Part shown: positions 49,000-57,723 of the stretch, in pieces
How positions within the stretch are numbered: the stretch's first letter is position 1
How the letters are laid out: every line of letters begins with the position of its first letter
Virus record (IMG/VR): IMGVR_UViG_3300035698_029289
Location: 1 to 64,000 of that record
Length of the DNA stretch: 64,000 bases
Strand: one strand, 5' to 3'
Origin: a virus
Notes under the pieces: model-generated
Seen by the model: only the letters and a program-made list of their open reading frames with translations
The model's database searches: none
What the model was told of the DNA's origin: nothing
Made by a program: the position numbers and the translations under genes

Positions 49000-50918
49000 A
49001 ACAACCAAAATTTAAAGCACCACGTCAAGCCGTAGCTGATTGGGACAATTTTCGCGGAGGATTAAATTCTTTACTTCGTCCCACAGAACTTGCAAAGAAC
49101 GAATTGGCTCAAATGGAGAATTTAATGCTTATCGGTCGTGGAGTTCCCACTAAGCGATGGGGAACACAAAATTATTTCCTTGCAGGAGTGACTGGTTACG
49201 GCAGAGGTTTGTTTCACGCCAAATCGGCTGTGGGAACAAGTGAGGTTTTAGGCATTACTGACTGGGGGCTTTTGGTCAAAAGAAGCGGAGCAAGTTATAC
49301 GGTTTTGACTGGTGCTTCCTGGGGATCGGGATATAACCTTGAAGCCACGCAGCTTAATAATAGGGTATATTTGGTCAACGGACAGAGAGAGTTGGTAAGA
49401 TATGACTTTTCCACCCTGACAGGGTTTCCCACATTGTCGGTTCCAGCTGGTGTGGCGGCAACTAACCTTTCGGGGGCAACCGGTGACACTACTTATTCAT
49501 GGAGAATTGCCGCAACTTCTCAAGTGGGAGAAACGCTTGGATCAGCGGCCGTTGCCATGGCGAGCCTGCCCCAAGAACTTTCTGATACGAGCATTAGAGT
49601 TCAATGGACGCCAGTTTCGGCAGCCTCAGGGGACCTTACCGGTTATAATATTTATCGGGGTTCACCCGGTGATGAAACATGGTTGGCTTTTGTGGACGAT
49701 GATACTAGCTCTTATGATGATGCGGGCTTAGATGTATCGCAACTGCGGGTGCCTCAAACCAAAGATACAACCGGAGGACCGATTGCCAAATGGATTATCC
49801 GGTACGAAGACAGATTGATTCTTGCTGGGATTTCTGGTGAACCCACTAAAATCATGATTTCGGGAAGAGTTCCGAACCAAGACAAATTCACTTGGCCTTA
49901 TGGAGGAGGATATGTTTTGGTCGATCCCGACACAGGAGATGAGATAACTGGTCTTGCCGTTCACCAGGGAAAGATTATTGTTTTCAAGGAAAATTCTGTT
50001 TGGCAAGTAACTCTTAGTACAATAACAGTTGGCAATTTCACGATTCTTGAGCCTTCTTATGAATTGATTACTGCTTCTCAGGGTTGCACCAGCCACCGAT
50101 CGATTGTGCCGGTTGAAAACGATTTGCTTTTCTGCAACAGGCAGGGTGTATATATCTTGGGATTCGAACCCAATATTTTGGCAGCTGTTTTGAGAACCAA
50201 TGAGTTGTCAGTGAAAATCCGGCCATTTTTTGAAGCGATTACTCCGACAGACTTTGATGATGCTAGTGCGAATTACTTTGACCACAAGTATGTTTTGTCT
50301 TTTCCTGGTGCCAAAAAATGTATTGTCTTTGATAGGGAAAGAGCCGCTTGGGTCGGACCATGGACCACGGGGTTTGGAACAAACAAGTTTATTAAATATG
50401 TTGATTCGGGCAATGTTGAAAGATTGCTGGGAATAGATGCAGAAGACAATTATGTCAGTGAATTTTCAAAGACGTTGAATAGCGACAAGGGAACTGCCTT
50501 CAGGACTCTTTTGAAAACACGGAAAGAAGATTTTGGAGACTGGACGATTTTCAAGACCATCAATGAATCATTTTTATCTTTCAGGAATGTTTTGGGGAGT
50601 GTTAATATCAATATTTTCTTGGAGGGAAGAGCGGGAGAGATAATCACCGCCAAAACATTTTCCATTGTCAGCCAAAAGGGTGTTTCCGGCTGGGGAACCG
50701 ATCAATGGGGATTGACTCAATGGGGGTTATCAAAGAATGACGCAGAACTGTCTTCAGAAGAATTAATTAGGCAGGCGTTGCTTTATAAAACCGCACGGAC
50801 TTTCCAGGTGGAATTGATTTCGTCTGCCACAAGAGACAACTATGAATTACTAGGCATTAAGACTTTCTCTACCTTGCAAGGGCGTGGCTCAAGCCCATCT
50901 GATTGGAGAGCCTCTTAA
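48984..50918 (+). CDS. tail protein with fibronectin-III-like domain (644 aa)
   Basis: WDNFRGGLNSLLRPTELAK and NELAQMENLMLIGRGVPTK are typical of podovirus-like tail nozzle/stabiliser proteins. Residues about 155-250 form an FnIII-like domain (TYSWRIAATSQVGETLGSA, DLTGYNIYRGSPGDETW). The rest is beta-propeller-like. A ribosome site (AGGGAG) lies in the upstream endonuclease gene. Confidence 0.75.
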   Translation: MLQRLKQPKFKAPRQAVADWDNFRGGLNSLLRPTELAKNELAQMENLMLIGRGVPTKRWGTQNYFLAGVTGYGRGLFHAKSAVGTSEVLGITDWGLLVKRSGASYTVLTGASWGSGYNLEATQLNNRVYLVNGQRELVRYDFSTLTGFPTLSVPAGVAATNLSGATGDTTYSWRIAATSQVGETLGSAAVAMASLPQELSDTSIRVQWTPVSAASGDLTGYNIYRGSPGDETWLAFVDDDTSSYDDAGLDVSQLRVPQTKDTTGGPIAKWIIRYEDRLILAGISGEPTKIMISGRVPNQDKFTWPYGGGYVLVDPDTGDEITGLAVHQGKIIVFKENSVWQVTLSTITVGNFTILEPSYELITASQGCTSHRSIVPVENDLLFCNRQGVYILGFEPNILAAVLRTNELSVKIRPFFEAITPTDFDDASANYFDHKYVLSFPGAKKCIVFDRERAAWVGPWTTGFGTNKFIKYVDSGNVERLLGIDAEDNYVSEFSKTLNSDKGTAFRTLLKTRKEDFGDWTIFKTINESFLSFRNVLGSVNINIFLEGRAGEIITAKTFSIVSQKGVSGWGTDQWGLTQWGLSKNDAELSSEELIRQALLYKTARTFQVELISSATRDNYELLGIKTFSTLQGRGSSPSDWRAS

Positions 50919-50922
50919 TCCC

Positions 50923-51017
50923 TTGACAAGGAAGCGAATTGTTGTTTTAATTAATTATAGAGTCTGTTAAGCGGGAAACGCTCGCAGACGACAATAGGGT
51001 CTAACCGACCCTTTTTT
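50923..51017 (+). promoter_or_regulatory. promoter-hairpin-terminator leader, copy d
   Basis: TTGACA (50923-50928), 17 bases, TTTAAT (50946-50951). GTCTG (50962-50966) pairs with CAGAC (50985-50989) around TTAAGCGGGAAACGCTCG. The terminator GGGTC/GACCC (50997-51001/51007-51011) has six T's. An endonuclease gene now separates it from the fibre gene at 51733. Confidence 0.75.
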
Positions 51018-51046
51018 ATTGGAATAAATTAAAAGAAAGGAAGAAA

Positions 51047-51727
51047 ATGTCCTGGCCTAAAGGAAAACCAACATGGAATAAAGGGAAAATTGAATGGAAA
51101 AAGTGTAAAGTGTGTGGGAAGAAAATTAGAAAGTGGCGAGTTTATTGTTCGAAAGAATGTGTATCAATTGGAAGAAGTGGAGAAAATAGATGTGGATTTA
51201 AAAAAGGACATATTCCTTGGAACAAAGATATGAAAAGGAGTGAAGAATTTAAAAAGGCATGCCGAGAGAGAGCACTTAGATTAAAACAAAAACCACCCAA
51301 ATATAATAAAAGAGGAAAAAATCATTGGAATTGGAAAGGTGGTTTACCAGTTTGTGTTGAGTGTGGGAAAATAATCTCTAGGTATAGGACTCGATGTCTC
51401 AAGTGTCATCTTGGAACAAAAAGAATGACTACTTTAGAAAAGAAAGTTCAGAATGTGATTAATAAATATAAATTGCCATATAAATTTGTTGGAAATGGAG
51501 AATTTTTTATTGAAAGGAAAAATCCTGATTTCATTAATATAAATGGAGAGAAAAAAGCTATTGAAGTTTATTGGAAGCGACACAAAGATAAATTTAAAAA
51601 GGGAGGATTTGTGGGTTGGAAAAAAGAAAGAGAAACAGTTTTTTCTAAGTATGGTTGGACAATTATTTTTTTAGATGAAAATAACATGATAGAAGAAAAA
51701 ATATTAGAAGCCTTAAGAAAGGGGTGA
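51047..51727 (+). CDS. EDxHD/Vsr-like homing endonuclease (226 aa)
   Basis: CKVCGKKIRKWRVYCSKEC is a zinc finger and FKKGHIPWNKDMKRSEEFK is NUMOD3-like. TLEKKVQNVINKYKLPYKF and KNPDFININGEKKAIEVYW match the nuclease of the protein at 48217. The end of the gene carries the ribosome site of the following gene, which lacks a normal start codon. Confidence 0.82.
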   Translation: MSWPKGKPTWNKGKIEWKKCKVCGKKIRKWRVYCSKECVSIGRSGENRCGFKKGHIPWNKDMKRSEEFKKACRERALRLKQKPPKYNKRGKNHWNWKGGLPVCVECGKIISRYRTRCLKCHLGTKRMTTLEKKVQNVINKYKLPYKFVGNGEFFIERKNPDFININGEKKAIEVYWKRHKDKFKKGGFVGWKKERETVFSKYGWTIIFLDENNMIEEKILEALRKG

Positions 51728-51732
51728 GTTGA

Positions 51733-52554
51733 ATTTCAGCAAAACTCTGGGAATCGGCAGGCGTAAACGCTTTTCAGACAACCCTTAATGGATCAATAGC
51801 AAGTGACACTACAACCATTACTCTGTCTTCAGTAACAAACTTGGTTGCCCCAAGTATTCTTGTTATTGACCGGCAAGATGGTGTTGGAAATGATACTCCA
51901 ACGAAAAGAGAATACATTTCTTTTACTGGAATTAGCGGGAATGATCTTACAGGAGTCACTCGTGGGGTAGCCAGTTCTACTGCTCAGGCCCACTCTTCCG
52001 GTGCTTTAGTTGAAGCGATCCCTTCTGCAACTCACTGGACGGATTTAGTAGATTTCTTACAGGTAGAACACTCTTCTGCTGGGAAGCATGTTCTCTCCAC
52101 GGTGACTATTGCTTATGCTGAGGTGGCAAGATTGGTTGTGACTTCTTTAGCCTCACTTGCTGTTGTAAATGTAAAAGGACAATTTGTGTGGACAAGTGCA
52201 GGAGCTCTAGTAACTTCTTTGGCAACTGCTCCTGGGGATAGTCATTTACCTTTTTTGAGAGCAAGGAAGAATTTGACTTTAAATGGTGTTTGGGCAGGTT
52301 TAAATTCTGCTCCTTCAACAGCAGCATTTCAGGCTAATATCAGTTATCGTTCAGAACCAACAGGGGCTCATACGACCCTTTTGTCAACCGCATTAACGAT
52401 TGACGTGGGCGAATATGAGTCGAGAACTGCGGCGACTCCAGTAGTTTTAGGATTGACAAGTTTAGCATCAGGGACTCTTTTGAGCCCGAGCATTGATGCT
52501 CCGGGTGATGGAGGAGACCTCACTTTGACTATAGCTGCGACAGAGCGACCATAA
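51733..52554 (+). CDS. fibre/structural protein with apparent ATT start (273 aa)
   Basis: Reading from ATT at 51733 gives ISAKLWESAGVNAFQTTLN, GSIASDTTTITLSSV and onward without a break. A GGGGTGAG site lies five bases before ATT, and the codon just before is a stop. No ATG, GTG or TTG occurs until 51841, which would cut 36 good residues. The protein is beta-rich (REYISFTGISGNDLTGVTR) and virion-like. The endonuclease insertion probably removed the usual start. Confidence 0.6.
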   Translation: MSAKLWESAGVNAFQTTLNGSIASDTTTITLSSVTNLVAPSILVIDRQDGVGNDTPTKREYISFTGISGNDLTGVTRGVASSTAQAHSSGALVEAIPSATHWTDLVDFLQVEHSSAGKHVLSTVTIAYAEVARLVVTSLASLAVVNVKGQFVWTSAGALVTSLATAPGDSHLPFLRARKNLTLNGVWAGLNSAPSTAAFQANISYRSEPTGAHTTLLSTALTIDVGEYESRTAATPVVLGLTSLASGTLLSPSIDAPGDGGDLTLTIAATERP

Positions 52555-53132
52555 TGGCAAACATACTTATTAATTCTGATTTTGAGAATGGAAGTGGAGA
52601 CCGAACCACAGAAGGGTGGCTTGGCAATAGTTCTGCTTATGGTACTTATCTTATGGCTGCTTATGGAACTTTATCCTTTCAGGCTACCGCTTATCATGGT
52701 TCTCAGGCTATTAAACTTGATGTTGGACAAAGCTCTTGGCTTGAAGTAAGTAATGTTGATACAAATGATACTAATGCAATCAAGGCCTATTGTCCTGCGA
52801 TTACAGGAAACACAAAATATAAACTTACTGGATGGCAGAAAAGCGATGGCTTCAGCGTTGGTGTTCAAGGATTATGTGTTTATATTAGGGAATTTGATTC
52901 GGATGGAGCTGTTATTGTTAATTTGGCTACGGATGGTATGTTAGGCACTCAAGACTGGACAGAAGTAACACACACTTGGACAACTCACGCTGATGCCGCC
53001 TACATAGGAATTACCTATATAAGGGCACACGGAGATGGAGGAGCTACTGGCGATTTATATGCCGATTACTTTAGTTTGGAAGAAGTAGGAGAAGAAGAAA
53101 AAAACAACATTTATGGATATTTTAATTGCTAG
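52554..53132 (+). CDS. carbohydrate-binding-module-like appendage protein (192 aa)
   Basis: MANILINSDFENGSGDRTT, YHGSQAIKLDVGQSSWLEV, TKYKLTGWQKSDGF and DLYADYFSLEEVG follow the CBM4/9-type jelly roll. The last dozen residues (EEKNNIYGYFNC) look added and run up to the HNH gene, so the end may have been changed by its insertion. It probably binds host glycans. Confidence 0.75.
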   Translation: MANILINSDFENGSGDRTTEGWLGNSSAYGTYLMAAYGTLSFQATAYHGSQAIKLDVGQSSWLEVSNVDTNDTNAIKAYCPAITGNTKYKLTGWQKSDGFSVGVQGLCVYIREFDSDGAVIVNLATDGMLGTQDWTEVTHTWTTHADAAYIGITYIRAHGDGGATGDLYADYFSLEEVGEEEKNNIYGYFNC

Positions 53133-53134
53133 AC

Positions 53135-53791
53135 ATGAGAAATAAAAACATTATACATAAATGTAAAAACTGTGGAAAGAAATTTTTCCATCGGTCGAAA
53201 GGAGCTAATAAATATTGTTCTCATAAATGTTATGTCGAACATTATTGGACAAAGGAAAGACGAGAAGCTCAAGCAATAAAAAGTAGAAAAAGAATATTAA
53301 GTAAAAATCCTATGGAAAATAAAGAAAATAGAAAAAAAGTAAGTTTGTCTAAACTAGGAAAAAAAAGAAAGCCATTTAGTAAAAAATGCAAAGAAAATAT
53401 GAGCAATGCTCATAAGGGAGAAAAGAGTTGGTTTTGGGGAAAAAAGGGAAGTCAGCATCCTGGTTGGAGAGGTGGTTTATCATCATTGAATCAATTAATT
53501 AGAAGCAATGGTTTAATGGACTCTTGGAGAAGAAAAATATTCGAAAGAGACAATTTTACTTGTCAGGAGTGTAAAGGAAATGGGCGGTTAGTAGCACATC
53601 ATATTGTTACTTTCATAACTCTCTTGCGAAAAAACCATATAACAACAGTAAAAGAGGCAGAAAAATGTGATGAACTATGGAATCTTGATAATGGTATAAC
53701 TCTATGTAAAAAGTGTCATGACCCTACGATTAAAAGAGAGAAATTATATGAAGAAAGATACAAGGAAATTATTGAAAGTTTCAATGTTTAA
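53135..53791 (+). CDS. HNH homing endonuclease with NUMOD3-like repeats (218 aa)
   Basis: HKCKNCGKKFFHRSKGANK with YCSHKC is a zinc finger. Lys-rich NUMOD3-like repeats follow (SKLGKKRKPFSKKCKENMS). RLVAHHIVTF and NLDNGITLCKKCHDPT make the HNH core, with a longer insertion than usual between them. The start ATG lies two bases after the upstream stop. Confidence 0.85.
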   Translation: MRNKNIIHKCKNCGKKFFHRSKGANKYCSHKCYVEHYWTKERREAQAIKSRKRILSKNPMENKENRKKVSLSKLGKKRKPFSKKCKENMSNAHKGEKSWFWGKKGSQHPGWRGGLSSLNQLIRSNGLMDSWRRKIFERDNFTCQECKGNGRLVAHHIVTFITLLRKNHITTVKEAEKCDELWNLDNGITLCKKCHDPTIKREKLYEERYKEIIESFNV

Positions 53792-53796
53792 CTAAT

Positions 53797-53967
53797 ATGC
53801 CAGGACCAGGAAGTCGCATTTCTACTTGGAAAATTTGCCCAGAATGTGGAGAGGAATTTTTATCTTACACAAGGAAGATTTGTGAGGATTGTTATCAAAG
53901 ATTGAGATATCAAAGAAAGAAGAAAAAGTTACTTCAAAAGAAAAAAGAATTGTTGAACATAAAATGA
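53797..53967 (+). CDS. small zinc-ribbon protein (56 aa)
   Basis: CPECGEEF near residues 14-21 and CEDCYQR near 29-35 give a four-cysteine ribbon, followed by a Lys-rich helix. Its stop overlaps the next start (ATGA). The role is unknown. Confidence 0.6.
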   Translation: MPGPGSRISTWKICPECGEEFLSYTRKICEDCYQRLRYQRKKKKLLQKKKELLNIK

Positions 53968-54119
53968 AAGAAAAGGATTTTGTTATCAGGAAATATTGGG
54001 GTTCTTTTGGCATCAGAAGAAGTGCTAAACCAACTGTTGAATCAGCTGAACTAACTCGTGATGAAAAGAACGCCGAATGGGTGCGAAAAAAAAATAAAGA
54101 GGCGGAAAGCTGGCTTTAA
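53964..54119 (+). CDS. small charged protein (51 aa)
   Basis: It begins MKEKDFVIRKYWGSFGIRR and ends KEAESWL. It is coupled to the ribbon gene by ATGA. The 60 bases after it hold no clear gene. No family is recognised. Confidence 0.5.
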   Translation: MKEKDFVIRKYWGSFGIRRSAKPTVESAELTRDEKNAEWVRKKNKEAESWL

Positions 54120-54178
54120 TCAGTTTACTGGATTTTACAAAGGGCGTTGGTGGGTTAAGGGTAGACCGATGAAAAGAA

Positions 54179-54472
54179 ATGAAAGAAAGGTTGTGGAAGG
54201 CAATATCAGAAATAGACGGAGAAATCTTTTCTCTGGGAATGAAAGATGCCGAAATAATCCGCTTACCTGAAAGTGAATGGATTGAAGGAGGAGAACATGG
54301 TATTTTTGCGACAAGACATAAGTCAGATGCCGAAAAAGTTATTTACTCTGCCGAACATAGAAAGGTTTTGTCAATACCATTAAACATGAAAGTGATACCT
54401 ATTATTGGTGAGATAAAGGATGATAGAGGGAAGACAGTAGTTTGTGAAAGGATTTTAATAGAAGGTGAATAA
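54179..54472 (+). CDS. hypothetical protein (97 aa)
   Basis: It begins MKERLWKAISEIDGEIFSL and contains GEHGIFATRHKSDAEKVIY. The ribosome site is weak. It overlaps the metallophosphoesterase start by eight bases, so coupling is likely. The family is unknown. Confidence 0.55.
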   Translation: MKERLWKAISEIDGEIFSLGMKDAEIIRLPESEWIEGGEHGIFATRHKSDAEKVIYSAEHRKVLSIPLNMKVIPIIGEIKDDRGKTVVCERILIEGE

Positions 54473-56432
54473 AGAAATAGGATTACACTATTTAGGGGGT
54501 GACTTTAAGACAAGAACCCAAATCAGACGGAAACTTCTCTCTGAGGAGTTGACTGCTCCGCTCCAATTAACAAAACCTGCTTTAGTTAGAACCTTCGCTG
54601 AATGGCAGCCGATTATAAACAGACGGCAAAAAGAATACCAGGAACTCCTTGGAATACCAGAAACAATCCACATTGAAATCGCTACTGAAAAACCAATCCT
54701 GCTTGTCCCCATAGGGGATGTTCATGCCGAGCATCCTGAAACCAATCTTGAACAATTTGGTAAAGACATAGATTTAGCAAAATCAGTTAATGCGTATTTT
54801 ATCACTTTAGGAGATTTAACCAATAGTATCTTCTGGAAAGCAGAACCTTCCTTAATGACTGCCCAAGAGTCAACAATGTATATCAGGTCGGCCTTGAAAT
54901 ATATGGCGGAAGATGGACACCTTTTGGCTTCATGGCTTGGCGACCATGATTGTCTTGATGAGAAAACGGAAGTATATACAAAACGAGGTTGGTTAAAATG
55001 GAATGAGCTTAATGAAAAGGATAATCTTTTGACTATAAACCCCGATGGTGGGTTGTTAGAATGGCATAAATACGAAAAGAAAATTGTTGAAGATTTTGAT
55101 GGAGAGCTAATTCATATCAAGGGTAAAAATATTGACTTGTTGGGAACAGAAAACCATCGGGTGTTTTATCAAAAGCGAAGAACTGATAAATATGATTTTA
55201 TCCCCTTGGAACAGTTTGCTAGTTTAAAGTGGGCAGACCATTATGGAATTCCTAATGCTTCAACTTTTAATTTTAGTGATTATCCGATATCAGATGAACT
55301 AATTCGATTGGTGGCGTGGTTGATTACTGATGGGTGGATTCAAACAAGAAAAGGCTATGGTTATCAACGGGTATGTTATACACAAAAGGAAGAGGATGCT
55401 CATTTAATTACTGATATTTTGGATGGACTTGGTTTTAAGTATTCTGCTAAAAGAAGGATTAGAACAAGAGATAAAATTGATGGCATGAAAATTAAATCCT
55501 TAAAGCCATCTATTGATATAGGAGTTTGTTCCAAAGATTCTAAGAAAATTTTAGATTTGATTAAAGATAAAAAATCCATGCCGTCATGGGTTTATAAATT
55601 GAGTGATAGGCAGTTTGACGCTTTTCTGGATTCTTTGATTGATGGTGATGGAACTCGGCTTCCGAGAATGAAGAATTGTGCTTGTTTCTATCAAAAGAGC
55701 AAGAAATTGATTGATGAATTACAGGCTTTGTGTGCGATGCACAATATTAAAACCAACATTTACGAGTATAAAAACCGAATGGGGAATAAGCAATATCGGC
55801 TCAATATAAATTTTAGGAAAGACACTCGATTGGTTTCTCCAAAAGCGGTTAGAGAAAATTACAAGGGGAAGATTTGGGATGTTTCAATACCACCTAACAG
55901 AAACTTCTTTGTTAGAAGAAATGGCAAAGCGTATTTTACTGGTAATTCTTGGGCTTTTGACAAACACGGAAGCCATACACTTTACGCTGATTTTTGGGAG
56001 AAGTTTAACGCCCATTTACTAGACGGAGTATCTTATGTTGATATTGGACTTAATAACGGAGATACAGTCCAGAAATACGGGATAGTTGGCTCTCATCGCC
56101 ACCCTGGCCACAGTATCTACAATTCCAGCCATCAATGTTTAAGACAATGGAGAGATGAGGGAGTAGGGTCTCTTATTAGTATTTCTGCTCACAAACACAC
56201 TAAGGCCCATAATCAACAAACCCATAAACTTTATGGTGGAAAAGAGGTTGTGTTTCATTCTGTTGCCATAGGAACATATAAAGAATCAGACCGATATAGC
56301 AGAAAACACGGTTGGCCACGCAAGGGAGAAAAGACAGCTGGAGCGTTTGGAATAGTGCTTTATCCAGGCAAGGAAAAAATTCACATTTTCTGGGAATTAG
56401 AAGATGCGGTAGACGCACTAAGCAAGGCTTGA
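54465..56432 (+). CDS. metallophosphoesterase interrupted by an intein (655 aa)
   Basis: The host protein shows the calcineurin-type motifs in order: VPIGDVHAEH (residues 81-90), FITLGDLTN (112-120), LGDHD (158-162), then after the intein GSHRHPGHS and AHKHTKAHN. Residues 163-494 are an intein placed right after the GDHD metal motif, so the enzyme is dead until splicing. The joined host protein is about 323 residues. The start is GTG. It may cut nucleic acid or remove phosphate; the substrate is unknown. Confidence 0.85.
   Translation: MNKEIGLHYLGGDFKTRTQIRRKLLSEELTAPLQLTKPALVRTFAEWQPIINRRQKEYQELLGIPETIHIEIATEKPILLVPIGDVHAEHPETNLEQFGKDIDLAKSVNAYFITLGDLTNSIFWKAEPSLMTAQESTMYIRSALKYMAEDGHLLASWLGDHDCLDEKTEVYTKRGWLKWNELNEKDNLLTINPDGGLLEWHKYEKKIVEDFDGELIHIKGKNIDLLGTENHRVFYQKRRTDKYDFIPLEQFASLKWADHYGIPNASTFNFSDYPISDELIRLVAWLITDGWIQTRKGYGYQRVCYTQKEEDAHLITDILDGLGFKYSAKRRIRTRDKIDGMKIKSLKPSIDIGVCSKDSKKILDLIKDKKSMPSWVYKLSDRQFDAFLDSLIDGDGTRLPRMKNCACFYQKSKKLIDELQALCAMHNIKTNIYEYKNRMGNKQYRLNINFRKDTRLVSPKAVRENYKGKIWDVSIPPNRNFFVRRNGKAYFTGNSWAFDKHGSHTLYADFWEKFNAHLLDGVSYVDIGLNNGDTVQKYGIVGSHRHPGHSIYNSSHQCLRQWRDEGVGSLISISAHKHTKAHNQQTHKLYGGKEVVFHSVAIGTYKESDRYSRKHGWPRKGEKTAGAFGIVLYPGKEKIHIFWELEDAVDALSKA
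54951..55946 (+). mobile_element. intein with LAGLIDADG endonuclease (332 aa)
   Basis: It starts CLDEKTEVYTKRGWLKWNE with splice Cys and ends NFFVRRNGKAYFTGN before Ser of the host protein. The block B His is in LLGTENHRVF. Two LAGLIDADG helices read RLVAWLITDGWI and FLDSLIDGDG. The usual penultimate His is Gly (TGN), a variant seen in other phage inteins as I recall. All parts for splicing and homing look present. Confidence 0.88.
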
Positions 56433-56471
56433 AAATAAGATGTCCAGTATTTTCTTTTCTTATTGGAGAAA

Positions 56472-56480
56472 TGGTATAAT
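56472..56480 (+). promoter_or_regulatory. extended -10 promoter before an HNH gene
   Basis: TGGTATAAT is a clean extended -10 box, 27 bases before the endonuclease ATG at 56508. Confidence 0.5.
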
Positions 56481-56507
56481 AATGAAAATGAGGACAGAAT
56501 AAATATT

Positions 56508-57026
56508 ATGCCAAAAGGAGTTTATTTTCGTACTGAAGCAACTAGAAAGAAAATAAGTGAAGCCCGTATGGGTAAAAAGCTTTCTGAAAAAACTAAACGG
56601 AAATTGAGTGAAATTCATAAACGGATTGGCACTAGGCCACTTTCTCGTAAAGGCATCATTTTGAGTGAAGAGCTTAAAAAGAAACTAAGTAAAATTCATA
56701 AAAAAATCGGAACTATGCCGCCACACCCTAAAGGAAAAGACCATCCTAACTGGAAAGGTGGCTTCTCGCTTTATCCTATTGATTGGACAGAAACCCTAAA
56801 AGAATCTATCAGACAAAGAGATAACTGTGTTTGTCAGTTATGCGGAATACATCAAGGCGAATTAAAAGGATTTCATAAGAAACTAGATGTTCACCATATT
56901 GATTATAATAAAGATAATCTAAATCCAGACAACTTGATTTCACTTTGTAAAAGTTGTCACTTGAAAACTAATTATAATCGGGAATATTGGCTTGAATATT
57001 TTCAACAAAAGGAAGTGAAAATATAA
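56508..57026 (+). CDS. HNH homing endonuclease with NUMOD3-like repeats (172 aa)
   Basis: The start is MPKGVYFRTEATRKKISEA, after the promoter. Repeats KLSEKTKRKLSEIHKRIGT and LSEELKKKLSKIHKKIGT are NUMOD3 units. KLDVHHIDYNKDNLNPDNL and ISLCKSCHLKTNYNREYW form the HNH core. It lies between the metallophosphoesterase and leader e. Confidence 0.87.
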   Translation: MPKGVYFRTEATRKKISEARMGKKLSEKTKRKLSEIHKRIGTRPLSRKGIILSEELKKKLSKIHKKIGTMPPHPKGKDHPNWKGGFSLYPIDWTETLKESIRQRDNCVCQLCGIHQGELKGFHKKLDVHHIDYNKDNLNPDNLISLCKSCHLKTNYNREYWLEYFQQKEVKI

Positions 57027-57090
57027 ATGATAAACTGGCGTGATGGAATATTGAACAGGCGATAGATTTTATGGCAATCTGATTATTCCC

Positions 57091-57187
57091 TTGACAAAGG
57101 TGGAGGCATGGTTTAATAATGTATTATATGTTCATAAGGCGGTTTAATCGCTAGTGAACAAGAAGAGCCGATAATTGGCTCTTTTTT
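57091..57187 (+). promoter_or_regulatory. promoter-hairpin-terminator leader, copy e
   Basis: TTGACA (57091-57096), 17 bases, TAATAA (57114-57119). GTTCA (57130-57134) pairs with TGAAC (57155-57159) around TAAGGCGGTTTAATCGCTAG. The terminator AGAGCC/GGCTCT (57164-57169/57177-57182) has a T-run. The membrane protein at 57200 follows. Confidence 0.75.
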
Positions 57188-57199
57188 AATGGAGAGAAT

Positions 57200-57481
57200 A
57201 TGGCAACAAAAAATAACTTGTTAGAAAAAATTTGGGTTATTATTCGCGAAGATTCAAAAAAGTTAAACAAAATCGGTATTCATGTCGCCGTTCTTAATAA
57301 GGAAATGGGTGGAGTTCAAAAAGATATTAGTGCGATTAGGCTTTGGCAAAGAAGTCTTACGAAGAGGTTCGTCGGTCGTGCTGAATTTGATCCCGTAAAG
57401 AAGATTGTATTTGGGGCTGTAAAAATAATATTAGTGGTAGTCTTTGGAGCGATTATAGGACTTGTAATTATCTCGAGATAA
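57200..57481 (+). CDS. C-terminally anchored membrane protein, holin/XhlA-like (93 aa)
   Basis: A charged helical front is followed by one strong C-terminal membrane segment (FGAVKIILVVVFGAIIGLV). This layout resembles XhlA-type lysis proteins. No endolysin is visible nearby, so the lysis role is open. A GGAGAG site lies in front. Confidence 0.55.
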   Translation: MATKNNLLEKIWVIIREDSKKLNKIGIHVAVLNKEMGGVQKDISAIRLWQRSLTKRFVGRAEFDPVKKIVFGAVKIILVVVFGAIIGLVIISR

Positions 57482-57544
57482 CTTTGCGAGCAAATTTAAA
57501 GAAAAAAAGGTAAAGGAGAAGGAAAATAACTAGCACCTTAATCA

Positions 57545-57673
57545 TTAAGAGCGCCAGGGGTGATTGAGAATTACTAATAAAACGCCGAGGCCAAAAAATA
57601 AATCAAGGCCATAGAACCAATAGGAAAGGCAGAACATTATGATAGAAAGAAACCAAGCGATTTTTTTAATCAT
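57545..57673 (-). CDS. possible antisense small membrane protein (42 aa)
   Basis: On the minus strand MIKKIAWFLSIIMFCLSYW opens a peptide with about two membrane segments, ending NHPWRS. An extended -10 box lies ten bases upstream of the ATG, matching the leaderless style of this phage. It is the only minus-strand candidate in the late region and sits beside the holin-like gene. Confidence 0.4.
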   Translation of the reverse strand: MIKKIAWFLSIIMFCLSYWFYGLDLFFGLGVLLVILNHPWRS

Positions 57674-57683
57674 TATTAAAGAT

Positions 57684-57692
57684 ATTATAACA
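57684..57692 (-). promoter_or_regulatory. extended -10 box for the minus-strand membrane ORF
   Basis: The minus strand reads TGTTATAAT ten bases before the ATG at 57673. There is no clear -35 box. Confidence 0.4.
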
Positions 57693-57723
57693 CAAAATTT
57701 TAAAAGAAGGGAGGTGAACAATA

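Noticed and set aside
54058-54270. 70-residue frame between small genes
   Set aside because: It overlaps a better supported frame at 54179 and lacks a ribosome site; a short stretch (FTGFYKGRWWVKGR) looks protein-like but may be a remnant.
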